The notes beneath the pieces were generated by a model. The model worked only from the letters and a program-made list of their open reading frames with translations, was not told the origin of the DNA and ran no database searches. From contig CP143946.1 in the NCBI GenBank assembly GCA_036419695.1, positions 352,501 to 416,500 of the forward strand: a DNA stretch of 64,000 nucleotides, given 5' to 3'. Positions 19,445 through 27,749 of the stretch are shown piece after piece; position 1 is the stretch's first letter, and each line of letters starts with the position of its first letter. A program made the translations under genes and the position numbers. Source of the DNA: [Clostridium] symbiosum. Its GTDB lineage: Bacteria > Bacillota > Clostridia > Lachnospirales > Lachnospiraceae.

Positions 19445-20734
19445 ATGAGTTTAAGTCAGACTCCCTCGGGAGAAAGAGTACATATAGGTTTTTTCGGAAA
19501 GAGGAATGCAGGCAAGTCGAGCCTGGTCAATGCGGTAACGGGGCAGGATTTGGCTATTGTCTCGGAAGTGAAGGGGACAACGACGGATCCCGTTTACAAA
19601 TCCATGGAGCTTCTGCCCCTCGGGCCGGTTATGATAATCGACACCCCGGGAATCGACGACGAGGGTGAGCTGGGTGAAAAGAGGATTGGAAAAAGCCGTC
19701 AGATACTGAATAAGACGGACATCGCGGTTCTGGTGGTTGACGCCGCAGCCGGTAAGGGAGAGCAGGAAGAAGAACTGATTCATATTTTCCGCAAAAAAAA
19801 TATCCCTTACCTGATTGCATACAACAAGACGGATTTGACCGGGGAACCGGAAACGGGAGCTGCGAAGGGAGAGCCGGGCAGAAGATCGGACAGAGACGAA
19901 AATCGGGAACAGTGGACAGAGGCGGCCAGAGAACAGGAGAGAGAGGCTGGCGCAGAGCGGCATGAGATATGGGTCAGCGCGGCCACGGGATACCATATTC
20001 ACGAGCTCAAAGAGCGGATTGCCGGTCTTGTAACCCCGGAAGGGGATGGACGGAGACTGGTGGCGGATTTGATTAAACCGTCGGATCTTGTCGTACTCGT
20101 AATTCCGGTTGATAAGGCGGCTCCGAAAGGGCGGCTGATCCTTCCCCAGCAGCAGGTAATCCGAGATATTCTGGATACCGGGGCATCGGCGGTGATGTGC
20201 AGGGAGAATGAGCTGGAAACGGTATTGTCCTCCCTGAGCAGGCAGCCTAGACTCGTCATCACGGACAGCCAGGTTTTTGCGGCGGTGGACAAAATGGTTC
20301 CGGATCATATTTTAATGACCTCATTTTCGATTCTGTTTGCCAGATATAAGGGAGATCTGCGACAGGCATGCCAGGGGGCGAGGGCGCTTAAAACCGTGGA
20401 GGACGGCGATCGGATCCTGATATCCGAGGGCTGCACCCATCACCGCCAGTGCGGCGATATCGGAACACAGAAGCTGCCCGCCTGGATCCGGGAATATACG
20501 GGACGGGAACCGGAGTTTGTGTTTACATCCGGGACCGAGTTCCCGGAGGACTTGTCCGGCTATCATATGGTGATCCACTGCGGCGGCTGCATGTTAAATG
20601 AGAGAGAAATGAAGTACCGTCTCAGAATGGCGGTCGATCAGAACGTCCCTATGACAAATTACGGGATTGCAATCGCATGTATGACCAAAATACTGGACAG
20701 GAGCATCAGGCCGTTTACGGCATTGTTTTCATAG
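19445..20734 (+). CDS. hydF: [FeFe]-hydrogenase H-cluster maturation GTPase HydF
   Basis: Encodes 429 residues. GTPase P-loop GKRNAGKSSLVN and DTPGID in the N-terminal domain; the C-terminal cluster-binding cysteines appear in CTHHRQCGD and HCGGCM. Scaffold that carries the diiron subcluster and delivers it to HydA. A charged Glu/Arg-rich insertion of about 40 residues (roughly 140-180) lies before the last GTPase motif (SAATGYHIHELKE). ATG 19445 is chosen because GGGAGG lies 7 nt upstream; an in-frame GTG six bases earlier is less well placed. Confidence 0.95.
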   Translation: MSLSQTPSGERVHIGFFGKRNAGKSSLVNAVTGQDLAIVSEVKGTTTDPVYKSMELLPLGPVMIIDTPGIDDEGELGEKRIGKSRQILNKTDIAVLVVDAAAGKGEQEEELIHIFRKKNIPYLIAYNKTDLTGEPETGAAKGEPGRRSDRDENREQWTEAAREQEREAGAERHEIWVSAATGYHIHELKERIAGLVTPEGDGRRLVADLIKPSDLVVLVIPVDKAAPKGRLILPQQQVIRDILDTGASAVMCRENELETVLSSLSRQPRLVITDSQVFAAVDKMVPDHILMTSFSILFARYKGDLRQACQGARALKTVEDGDRILISEGCTHHRQCGDIGTQKLPAWIREYTGREPEFVFTSGTEFPEDLSGYHMVIHCGGCMLNEREMKYRLRMAVDQNVPMTNYGIAIACMTKILDRSIRPFTALFS

Positions 20735-20800
20735 GATGCAGAAATGCGTAATACGGGAGAGAGTCTGGCAAGCCGGGCTCTCTTTTAATTTCTCCGAAAA

Positions 20801-20851
20801 AGTTCCTCCGGGTAACAGTTCAGACAGAATGAACTGTTACCCGGAGGAACT
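20801..20851. repeat. 22-bp perfect inverted repeat upstream of bioB
   Basis: AGTTCCTCCGGGTAACAGTT plus CA (20801-20822) pairs perfectly with 20830-20851 around a 7-nt loop GACAGAA. It lies between hydF and the bioB promoter. There is no T-run after either arm, so it is not a standard terminator. It could end hydF transcription, protect its 3' end, or be a mobile hairpin. Confidence 0.85.
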
Positions 20852-20855
20852 ACTA

Positions 20856-20909
20856 ATGTTAACCATATATAAAAATATAGTTGACAATCTTGCGGAGCCT
20901 GTTTATAAT
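20856..20909 (+). promoter_or_regulatory. bioB promoter with overlapping BirA-type operator
   Basis: The promoter is TTGACA (20881-20886), a 17-nt spacer and TATAAT (20904-20909), a perfect consensus. ATGTTAACC (20856-20864), 14 nt, then AGTTGACAA (20879-20887) matches the BirA operator architecture (two 9-nt TTGTTAACC-like arms separated by 14-16 nt), and the right arm covers the -35 box. Biotinyl-AMP-bound BirA would therefore block transcription of bioB-bioY when biotin is plentiful. Confidence 0.85.
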
Positions 20910-20935
20910 AGGCAATATCGAAAGGCGGGATTGCA

Positions 20936-21892
20936 ATGAGCGAAAGATTAGCAGTTGAAATAATAAACGGAAGACGTCTGACACGGACAGACGATTTATC
21001 TTTCTTTCTGGAGGAAGACCTCGACGAACTTTGCGGCGGAGCGGATAAGATACGCCGTGAACTGCGGGGAGACAAAGCAGATTTATGTTCGATAATCAAC
21101 GGCCGGAGCGGCCGCTGCGGCGAGGATTGCAAGTTTTGTGCCCAGTCGGCCTGTCATTATGCCAGAATTGACGAGTATCCGTTCCTGGAACCGGACGAGA
21201 TTCTGGAGGACTGTAAACGGCATGAGAGACAGAAGGTAGGCAGATATTCGGTGGTGACATCGGGCAGGGCTTTGAGCGGCAAAGAGATGGATAAGGCGCT
21301 GGAAGCATACAGAAACATGAAGGAAAACTGCAGGATTGAGCTGTGCGCATCACACGGACTGCTTTCCCAGGAGGATTTCATGAGACTGAAGGAGGCAGGG
21401 GTATCCCGTTACCATGCGAATATTGAGACATCGCGGCGTAATTTCCCCAATATCTGTACCACACATACATATGATGACAAGCTGGAAGTGATTAGAAGGG
21501 CCAAGAACGCGGGGTTAACGGTCTGTTCGGGGGGAATCATAGGTATGGGGGAAACATGGGAAGACAGGATGGATATGGCATTCAGCTTGTATGAGATGGA
21601 GATAAGTTCGATTCCCATTAATATCCTTCAGCCGATTAAAGGCACGCCGTTTGAGTCCCTTCCGCCCCTGGGCGAGGAAGAGATACTGCGGACCATCGCC
21701 ATGTTCCGCTACATTAACCCGGATGCGGAAGTCAGGCTGGCAGCAGGCAGAAACGGGATGGAACATTCGGGCGAGAAGGCATTCAAAGCCGGAGCCAATG
21801 CCGCAATTACAGGTGATATGCTGACCACTTCGGGCAATAAGATTGCCGAGGATATTAAGATGCTGACGGCAATGGGATTTGCGGCCGTGTAG
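20936..21892 (+). CDS. bioB: Biotin synthase
   Basis: Encodes 318 residues. A radical-SAM enzyme that inserts sulfur into dethiobiotin. The cluster motif CGEDCKFCAQS lies near residues 61-71; YHANIETS, GGIIGMGE and NILQPIKGTPF are BioB core motifs. ATG 20936 follows AAAGGCGGG. It is followed by bioY, and no bioA, bioD, bioF or bioW is present nearby, which fits uptake of dethiobiotin or biotin rather than full synthesis. Confidence 0.95.
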   Translation: MSERLAVEIINGRRLTRTDDLSFFLEEDLDELCGGADKIRRELRGDKADLCSIINGRSGRCGEDCKFCAQSACHYARIDEYPFLEPDEILEDCKRHERQKVGRYSVVTSGRALSGKEMDKALEAYRNMKENCRIELCASHGLLSQEDFMRLKEAGVSRYHANIETSRRNFPNICTTHTYDDKLEVIRRAKNAGLTVCSGGIIGMGETWEDRMDMAFSLYEMEISSIPINILQPIKGTPFESLPPLGEEEILRTIAMFRYINPDAEVRLAAGRNGMEHSGEKAFKAGANAAITGDMLTTSGNKIAEDIKMLTAMGFAAV

Positions 21893-21945
21893 GCTGGAAA
21901 ATGTACCGGATTAACAATGAATTTCAGGAAAGAGGACAGATAATC

Positions 21946-22521
21946 ATGGAGAAAACAGCAAATCAGGGAGTGACGAGGAAAAACGTTCTCTCAACAAAGC
22001 AGATGGCATTAATTGGAGTAATGACGGCAGTTACCTGTATTTTGGGACCGATTGCGATTCCGCTGCCTATCAGCCCGGTGCCGATTTCATTTACCAATCT
22101 AGCTATTTATTTGACCGTATATGTGCTGGGGATGAAAGCAGGAACAATAAGCTATCTTGTTTATCTGCTGGTCGGGTTTGCCGGACTCCCGGTGTTTTCG
22201 GGCTTTACGGGCGGCGTAGGAAAACTGGCCGGTCCTACAGGCGGTTATCTGGTTGGTTTTATCTTTATGGCAGTCATTGCAGGCTGGGCTATCGATCATT
22301 TCCAGGGAAAATACATGTTCCATGTACTGGGGATGGTTGTCGGAACAATGGTATGTTATGTATTTGGAACCATATGGCTGGCAGGGCAGCTTGGAATCAG
22401 TTTCACAGCCGGTCTCGGTGTGGGCGTGGTTCCTTATCTTCCCGGTGATGCAGCTAAGATAATTCTGGCCGTTCTGATCGGGCCGAAACTGAGGAAAGAA
22501 ATCAGGAGAATCGGAAGATAA
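21946..22521 (+). CDS. bioY: Biotin transporter substrate-binding protein BioY
   Basis: Encodes 191 residues with about six membrane segments; the BioY motifs LTVYVLGMKAGTISYLVYLL, GFAGLPVFSGFTGG and GPTGGYLVGF are clear. The S component of an energy-coupling factor (ECF) transporter. ATG 21946, with AGGAAAGAGG upstream, is preferred over the in-frame ATG at 21901. It is 53 nt after bioB and shares its BirA-controlled promoter. Confidence 0.95.
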   Translation: MEKTANQGVTRKNVLSTKQMALIGVMTAVTCILGPIAIPLPISPVPISFTNLAIYLTVYVLGMKAGTISYLVYLLVGFAGLPVFSGFTGGVGKLAGPTGGYLVGFIFMAVIAGWAIDHFQGKYMFHVLGMVVGTMVCYVFGTIWLAGQLGISFTAGLGVGVVPYLPGDAAKIILAVLIGPKLRKEIRRIGR

Positions 22522-22538
22522 AAATTTGAAATGAAAAG

Positions 22539-22590
22539 ATGCCGGAGATTTTGATGTTGTGCCAATACATCGAAGCTCCGGCATTTTTTT
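22539..22590 (+). terminator. Intrinsic terminator after bioB-bioY
   Basis: ATGCCGGAG pairs with CTCCGGCAT, with a long internal loop that itself has a short ATGT pairing, followed by seven Ts. Confidence 0.9.
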
Positions 22591-22696
22591 ATGGAGAAGC
22601 CGATTAACGCCTGCCGCCACCCGCTTGGCCGTATCCCTGCTTACGGTTAAGATTTGCCTTGTAGATGGGAGAAGTCTGTGCTAATATATAAATATA

Positions 22697-22756
22697 CTTA
22701 ATAGTAAAGTATCTAATGGTAAAGTGTTTAATAGTAAAGCGTCTAAAAAGCAAAGG
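22697..22756 (+). repeat. Four imperfect 15-nt tandem repeats upstream of the MarR gene
   Basis: Units CTTAATAGTAAAGTA, TCTAATGGTAAAGTG, TTTAATAGTAAAGCG and TCTAAAAAGCAAAGG run head to tail up to the ribosome site of the regulator. The period of 15 nt is not a helical turn multiple of 10.5. It could be an operator array or a slippage tract. Confidence 0.75.
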
Positions 22757-22766
22757 ATGGAGATAT

Positions 22767-23261
22767 ATGGATAGTCGCTATAAATTGTACCAGGAAATGG
22801 TTTCTGTTTTGGATGAAGCGTTCGGGCTAATGGTGGAATATGATTCCATTCCGCATAATTACGGGAGTGCCACGTTATACCAGGCGGAATCGAAACTGAT
22901 TCATCTGGCGGGCAGCATGCCGGGAATTACGGCTTCCGAGTTGGCGGCGAGGCTGAAAAAGACCACCAGCGCATGTTCCCAGATAGTTAAGAAGCTGCGC
23001 CAGAAAGGTTGGATCGAACAGACGAGGAATGAGAAGAATAACCGGGAATACAACCTGTTTCTGACGGATGAAGGCAGGAAAATTTTTCAGGACCATGAAC
23101 AGTTCGAATCCCGCTGTTATCTGCGGATGTATCAGGAGTTAGAGGAGTTTGATGAGAACGATTTCCGGATCTATATGGCAATCCAGAAAAAGATGAACAA
23201 AAGTTTTGTCCTGGATGTGGAAGAGAGCCGCATGCAGCTGGGGCAGAAAGACTCCGTATGA
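22767..23261 (+). CDS. MarR-family transcriptional regulator
   Basis: Encodes 164 residues. The central winged helix-turn-helix (ITASELAARLKKTTSACSQIVKKL, about residues 52-75, wing near NEKNNREYNLFLTDEG) is typical MarR. ATG 22767, preceded by GGATGGAG, is chosen; the upstream in-frame ATG at 22716 falls inside the tandem repeats. No adjacent transporter or enzyme points to its target. Confidence 0.9.
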   Translation: MDSRYKLYQEMVSVLDEAFGLMVEYDSIPHNYGSATLYQAESKLIHLAGSMPGITASELAARLKKTTSACSQIVKKLRQKGWIEQTRNEKNNREYNLFLTDEGRKIFQDHEQFESRCYLRMYQELEEFDENDFRIYMAIQKKMNKSFVLDVEESRMQLGQKDSV

Positions 23262-23413
23262 CTTATTTTCTGCTCCCGGCCCGGTAATCGGCAGGAACCG
23301 GCGCTTCTTACGGCGGACCATAGTTGATTGTAAATTACCTCCTGTTGTGGTATTATATAAGTAAGAATTACAGTGCTGTATCAACTGCAGATATATGGGA
23401 GGAGGCCTGTATT

Positions 23414-24028
23414 ATGGAAAAAAAGATTATCACAATCAGCCGTGAATACGGAAGCGGAGGCCGCGAGGTTGGACTGACGGTGGCTAAGAAACTTGGGATG
23501 GAGTTCTACGATAAAGAACTGATCGAGGCCGCGGCAAAGGAGATCGGTTTTCCTGTTGATATGATTGCCGACAGGGAACAGAGACTGACCAACAGCCTGC
23601 TTTACAATTTTGCCATGGGAACGCTGTATGGGATTTCCTATCCGAAAGAACCTAAGATTACGGAGCTTCCGCTGACGGAGCAGATTTACCAGGCACAGAA
23701 GAAGGCCATTGAGGAAGCGGCCAAGAGAGGCCCCTGTATTTTTATAGGCCGCTGCGCCGATTATATTCTGAAGAGCCGTCCGGACGTGCTGCGTGTATTC
23801 ATCTATGCGGACCGGGATATCAGAAAGAGGCGGGCCATTGAAGAGTACGGAGAGATTGAAGAATATATTGATGAGTTTATGTACCAGACTGATAAGAGAA
23901 GGCGTATCCACTATGAGAACTATACGAATCAGAAGTGGGGAAGCCGCGAGAATTACGATCTGATGCTGAACAGCGGGGACCTGGGCCTCGAGAAATGTGT
24001 AGAGTTGTTGTGTGAAGCCGTTAAATAA
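23414..24028 (+). CDS. Cytidylate kinase-like family protein
   Basis: Encodes 204 residues. The N-terminus MEKKIITISREYGSGGREVG is the degenerate P-loop typical of the AAA_26 / cytidylate-kinase-like family, and FIGRCADYIL and the lid region RDIRKRRAIE follow. It differs from true Cmk by shorter length and sequence; the phosphate acceptor is unknown. GGGAGGAGG lies upstream. A weak promoter (TTGTAA, 17 nt, TATTAT, 23328-23356) precedes it, and a terminator follows. Confidence 0.88.
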   Translation: MEKKIITISREYGSGGREVGLTVAKKLGMEFYDKELIEAAAKEIGFPVDMIADREQRLTNSLLYNFAMGTLYGISYPKEPKITELPLTEQIYQAQKKAIEEAAKRGPCIFIGRCADYILKSRPDVLRVFIYADRDIRKRRAIEEYGEIEEYIDEFMYQTDKRRRIHYENYTNQKWGSRENYDLMLNSGDLGLEKCVELLCEAVK

Positions 24029-24071
24029 CAGCGGCGGTATGTTTTAAGGCGCTCCAAAGGGAGCGGCGGCA

Positions 24072-24102
24072 GGGTCCGGACGTTGAGTCCGGGCCCTTTT
24101 TC
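24072..24102 (+). terminator. Intrinsic terminator
   Basis: GGGTCCGGAC pairs with GTCCGGGCCC (one G-U) around GTTGA and is followed by TTTTTCT. The group II intron remnant begins immediately after it. Confidence 0.92.
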
Positions 24103-24103
24103 T

Positions 24104-24775
24104 AGTACGCCCGGCGGCGCACGTCTCTAACCGGTGAAAGTCCGGAATCCGCCCGGTGGTGGGAAGGATATAGCCGAAGGCAAGGGTGTCCACCGTGAGG
24201 TGAAATCTGAAGGAAGCCGGATGTGGGAAACATACTAACCCATGGGCAAATCTCTGGTCTGACGGACAGAAACCACATCAGGCCATGCGTGAGGGTAAGG
24301 CTGCTAGACAAGTCGAAGCCCAATAACCACACGGAATCACGTATGGTAAATGTGGCAGATAGATGGAGAGAAAGAGACGTGTGGTACCCGGGGAGGTCTG
24401 TGCGGAATGTCCTGAAAGGGATAACCATTATCGAAAGGAAGGGACGCTGAAATTGAAAGTGAACCAAGAGAAAAGCCGTGTAGTGAGCGTGTTTGCAATC
24501 CGAAATTTTAAATTCCTTGGCTTTACATTGGGAAAGAACGGAAAAGGCATCTATGTCCGGGTTCATGGAAAGTCATGGAAGAAAATGAAGTCAAAACTGA
24601 AAGAACTTAGTTCCCGAAGGACTGTCCAGAGCATACGGCTTGTATTAGCAAAGATAAAAGAGTATATGCGAGGATGGCTGAATTATTATGGGGTTGCGGA
24701 TATGAGGAACCGAATAGAGGAACTTAATAAGTGGCTATACCACAGAATCCGAATGTGTATATGGAAACAGTCCTA
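24104..24775 (+). mobile_element. Group II intron remnant (5' ribozyme part plus maturase tail)
   Basis: GTACGCCCGGCGG... and ACCGGTGAAAGTCCGGAATC, GGTGTCCACCGTGAGGTG and CTGAAGGAAGCCGGA are the conserved domain I segments of bacterial group II introns. The reverse-transcriptase part of the intron protein is absent; only its C-terminal maturase region remains, and domains V and VI are not found. The 3' end is lost where the dispersed repeat copy B begins. The element has inserted just after a terminator hairpin, a common target of bacterial class C introns. Not functional. Confidence 0.88.
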
Positions 24776-24833
24776 TGAATTAATAAACGCTCCGCAAGGA
24801 TGCACATGCCGCGCAGAGGTAAATAGTTGTTGA
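24363..24833 (+). pseudogene. Group II intron maturase, C-terminal fragment
   Basis: From about 24447 the frame reads KLKVNQEKSRVVSV, FKFLGFTLGKNGKG, a maturase X-domain stretch with HGKSWKKMKSKLKELSSR, YMRGWLNYYGVADM and ends at RMCIWKQ. This is the tail of an LtrA-type protein; the fingers, palm and YADD catalytic motifs are all missing. The last ~20 codons are not intron-derived but read into repeat copy B. The apparent start region (24363-24440) is intron RNA sequence rather than real coding sequence. Confidence 0.88.
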
Positions 24834-24880
24834 AGCAACCGCGCGGCAGCGCAAGAATCCCGCTCACGGGATTCCTTATT
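24770..24880 (+). repeat. Dispersed structured repeat, copy B
   Basis: GTCCTATGAATTAATAAACGCTCCGCAAGG then the outer stem GCCGCGC/GCGCGGC, internal loop AGAGGTAAATA and inner stem GTTGT-TGAA-GCAAC (one G-U pair), followed by GAATCCCG/CGGGATTC. The left half of its first hairpin is missing or degenerate, where it joins the intron maturase. Oriented with ymaF downstream, about 140 nt away. See copies A and C. Confidence 0.8.
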
Positions 24881-25021
24881 CTTCTGCAGGAAAGCTCTGG
24901 GGGGATAAAAAGCATGCCCAATGGGGGATGTGTACCAGCGGGCAGGTGTAATATGCATTTCTCACACTTTTTATTCTTGTCCATATACTAATATTAAAAC
25001 AACCTGAAAGGGACCTCAACC

Positions 25022-25387
25022 ATGTATGACTCATGTGACAACTACCGGGAAGCCGCTGTTTATCCTGTTCGCCGGGAACAGCATGTTCACGAAGTGGTTG
25101 GCAGCACATTTATCGCCGAGTCCTGTGAAGAAGCTCATAACCATCGGTTTGCGGCCGTTTCCGGGGAAGCTATTCCATGTGGCAGAAGCCATGTTCACGA
25201 AGTGACTTTCCGGACGGATGCATACGACGGACATTTTCATAAATTTACAGGAACTTCCTCCCCGGCTATTCCGGTAGGAGACGGAAGACATGTTCATTTT
25301 GCTAAAGCATGCACTACTACAGCAGATGGACATACTCATGAATTCAGGGTTGCATCATTAATTGATAACCCGATTGCACCTTGTTAA
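25022..25387 (+). CDS. ymaF: YmaF family protein
   Basis: Encodes 121 residues with six HxH motifs (HVH, HNH, HVH, HFH, HVH, HTH) spaced at roughly 14-24 residues, plus Cys residues near GxxxIPCG. Matches the YmaF family of Firmicutes, function unknown. The regular His pairs suggest a repeated metal-binding or cupin-like beta fold. No signal peptide. The ribosome site is AAAGGG. The flanking spacer 24881-25021 shows no further gene. Confidence 0.85.
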   Translation: MYDSCDNYREAAVYPVRREQHVHEVVGSTFIAESCEEAHNHRFAAVSGEAIPCGRSHVHEVTFRTDAYDGHFHKFTGTSSPAIPVGDGRHVHFAKACTTTADGHTHEFRVASLIDNPIAPC

Positions 25388-25393
25388 TATACC

Positions 25394-25420
25394 GGCCGGG
25401 ACAACTGTTCCCGGCCTTTT
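25394..25420 (+). terminator. Intrinsic terminator after ymaF
   Basis: GGCCGGGA pairs with TCCCGGCC around ACAACTG-type loop and is followed by TTTTG. Confidence 0.85.
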
Positions 25421-25452
25421 GAAATTACAGGGAAGGATAATGTCCTTACAGA

Positions 25453-25481
25453 TTGAAGTTTACCATGGCGGGGACTATAAT
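25453..25481 (+). promoter_or_regulatory. Promoter of the D-aminoacylase-like gene
   Basis: TTGAAG, 17-nt spacer, TATAAT, about 40 nt before the start codon and directly downstream of the ymaF terminator. Confidence 0.75.
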
Positions 25482-25519
25482 GGAAACAGATTGACAGGAA
25501 AGCGAGAGGAGGAGTTCAT

Positions 25520-26863
25520 ATGTACGATCTTTGTATTTACAATTCCAGGATTATGGATCCGGAGAGTGGATACGACGCCGTGGGGGCGGTGGCGGTTTCA
25601 GGGGGAAAGATTGTTTCTGTAACAAGAGAGCCGGTGGAGGCAGCCGTGATGATAAATGCCGGTGGAATGGTGACCGCTCCGGGATTTATTGATATACATA
25701 CCCATGAGGATGATATTTCCGATTACCAGGAGCTCATGCTGCCGAGACAAATTTCAGAATGTGCGGTAAAAACAGGGGTTACCACTATTATTACGGGAAA
25801 CTGCGGCAGTTCTTCTGCTTCTGCGTCAAAATATTATGAGGCGGTCAGACAGAATGAATATCCGTGCAACTGCTATATGATGGCGGGAAATGTGACGCTC
25901 AGGAGGCAGGCGGGGCTGGGAAGCTATGACCGGGCCGGCCGGGAGCAGATTGAACAGATGTGTGCACTTTTTCAGAAAATGATGGATGAAGGGGCTGTCG
26001 GCCTGTCTTTTGGCCTGGAGTACGATCCGGGCGCCTGTTGGGAAGAGGAGGAGGCATTATGCAGGGTTGCGGCTGCTAATGACAGGATCGTTTCCGTCCA
26101 TATGCGTTACGGCTATCCGGAGAAGGTGGAGGAAACGCTGGAGGAAGTGATTGCCCTGTCGGAGAAGACGGGAGCGAAGTTTGAGATCTCACACTTTGCC
26201 GCTAATGTTTACGGAGAAGGAAAGGTGGCCTGGGCGGACAGAAGGCTCAGGGCGTCAGGAGCCGATATTACCTGCGACATGTATCCGTACAACGTATGGT
26301 CTACCGTCCTTCAGTCGGCGGTATTTGACGAGGGTGCATTTGATAATTTTAATTTCTCCGTGGAAGATTTGGAAATCCTGACCGGTGAATACGCGGGTCA
26401 GTACTGCAATAAGGAGCTGTTTAAACGTCTGAGAAAAGAGCCGGAGAGTATCATGACGGCATGTCACAATGCGATGCCGATGGAGGATGTGGAAGCGGCG
26501 TATCAACTGCCCTATGTAATGGTGGGCAGTGACGGCAATATGCAGGCAACGGTGGATGGACACATTCTGGGTCATCCCAGAGGGGCGGGAAGCCCGGCCA
26601 GATTTCTGGGGCATTTTGTCCGTGAACGGAAATTGATGGATCTGATGACTGGAATCAGTAAATTGACGCTGCTTCCGGCCAGGCGTATGGGACTTGATTC
26701 TAAGGGGCGGCTGGCTGCCGGCTGTGATGCGGATCTCGTTGTCTTTAACCCTGAAACCATTGCTGACAGGGCAAAGTTCGGGGTGGATGTCTGCGGTCTG
26801 GCTCCGGCGGGGATTCTTTTTACGGTTAACGGCGGAAAAATTGTATACCAGGGTGGCCGATAA
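25520..26863 (+). CDS. N-acyl-D-amino-acid deacylase family amidohydrolase
   Basis: Encodes 447 residues of the amidohydrolase superfamily. HTHEDD at about residues 60-65 gives two metal ligands, TGNCGSS supplies the metal-binding Cys characteristic of D-aminoacylases, and ISHF and SDGN supply later His and Asp. It would hydrolyse N-acyl-D-amino acids or a related amide. GAGAGGAGG lies upstream. It has its own promoter and ends in a bidirectional terminator, so it is a single-gene unit; substrate unknown. Confidence 0.87.
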   Translation: MYDLCIYNSRIMDPESGYDAVGAVAVSGGKIVSVTREPVEAAVMINAGGMVTAPGFIDIHTHEDDISDYQELMLPRQISECAVKTGVTTIITGNCGSSSASASKYYEAVRQNEYPCNCYMMAGNVTLRRQAGLGSYDRAGREQIEQMCALFQKMMDEGAVGLSFGLEYDPGACWEEEEALCRVAAANDRIVSVHMRYGYPEKVEETLEEVIALSEKTGAKFEISHFAANVYGEGKVAWADRRLRASGADITCDMYPYNVWSTVLQSAVFDEGAFDNFNFSVEDLEILTGEYAGQYCNKELFKRLRKEPESIMTACHNAMPMEDVEAAYQLPYVMVGSDGNMQATVDGHILGHPRGAGSPARFLGHFVRERKLMDLMTGISKLTLLPARRMGLDSKGRLAAGCDADLVVFNPETIADRAKFGVDVCGLAPAGILFTVNGGKIVYQGGR

Positions 26864-26923
26864 ACGGAACAGGCCGTGTTATTGTGTAAACGATTGCTCG
26901 GGTAAGCGATTGATTGAGTAAAC

Positions 26924-26954
26924 GAAAACCGGTAAGCTTCGCCTACCGGTTTTC
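26924..26954. terminator. Bidirectional terminator between convergent genes
   Basis: GAAAACCGGTA pairs with TACCGGTTTTC. The stop codon of thiD lies within the 3' arm. The A- and T-rich arm ends allow termination in both directions. Confidence 0.88.
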
Positions 26955-27749
26955 GCTGCTAATGTTCCAGGCATGGTATAAAGGGCCGTTTCCGTTTCCA
27001 AGGTCAAGCCCGGCGCCCAGAGCACCGGACAGGTAGTGTTTTGCGCGGGCGACACTCTGTTCCAGGGACATGTCCTCTGCGAGGCCGCAGGCGATAGCAG
27101 AAGAGAGCGTACAGCCGGTACCGTGGCTGTTTGGGTTTGCAATACGGGGAGCGGAAAACCAGTGGATCGTTTCGCCGATACATAAAAGATCGCAGGCCCC
27201 CGAGGATAAATGTCCGCCCTTGAGCAGGATGGGCACGCGATAGTACCCGGAAAGCCGGAGGGCGGCCTTTTGCATGTCTTCCCTGCTTTGGATTGTGATG
27301 CCGCCCAAAAGTACCTCGGCCTCCGGAATGTTGGGCGTAACTAATGATGCCAGGGGGATCAGGTTTTCCGACAATGCGGCTAATGCCTCCTCGCCCAAAA
27401 GTCTTTTCCCGCTGGTGGAGACCATGACAGGATCCAGGATAATATAGGCAGGTGAATAATGTTTAATTCTGTCTTCCACGGTCAGTATGGCGTCTTTTGT
27501 GCCCAGCATTCCGATTTTTACAGCCTGGGGCGTGAGATCGGAGAATACACTGTCCAACTGGGCGGCCAAAAGCTCAGGGGAGACCGGCCGGATCATCTGG
27601 ACGCCGAGTGTATTCTGGGCGGTAACGGCGGTAATGGCGCTGGAGGCGTAAAGACCCAGCGCCGTGATGGTTTTAATATCTGCCTGGATACCGGCTCCGC
27701 CGCCGGAGTCTGAACCTGCAATGGTAAGTACGGAAGGAACGCGCATCAT
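26943..27749 (-). CDS. thiD: Hydroxymethylpyrimidine / phosphomethylpyrimidine kinase
   Basis: Encodes 268 residues of the ribokinase fold. VLTIAGSDSGGGAGIQADIKT near residues 6-26 (split by reading as SDSGGGAGIQADIKT) and the C-terminal NPNSHGTGCTLSSA anion-hole motif are diagnostic. Phosphorylates HMP and HMP-P for thiamine synthesis. It overlaps the thiE stop codon by an ATGA junction and is the last gene of the thi operon. Confidence 0.96.
   Translation of the reverse strand: MMRVPSVLTIAGSDSGGGAGIQADIKTITALGLYASSAITAVTAQNTLGVQMIRPVSPELLAAQLDSVFSDLTPQAVKIGMLGTKDAILTVEDRIKHYSPAYIILDPVMVSTSGKRLLGEEALAALSENLIPLASLVTPNIPEAEVLLGGITIQSREDMQKAALRLSGYYRVPILLKGGHLSSGACDLLCIGETIHWFSAPRIANPNSHGTGCTLSSAIACGLAEDMSLEQSVARAKHYLSGALGAGLDLGNGNGPLYHAWNISSENR

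Noticed and set aside
25362..25622. 86-codon open frame overlapping the deacylase start
   Set aside because: It crosses the ymaF terminator and a promoter and is out of frame with the conserved amidohydrolase.
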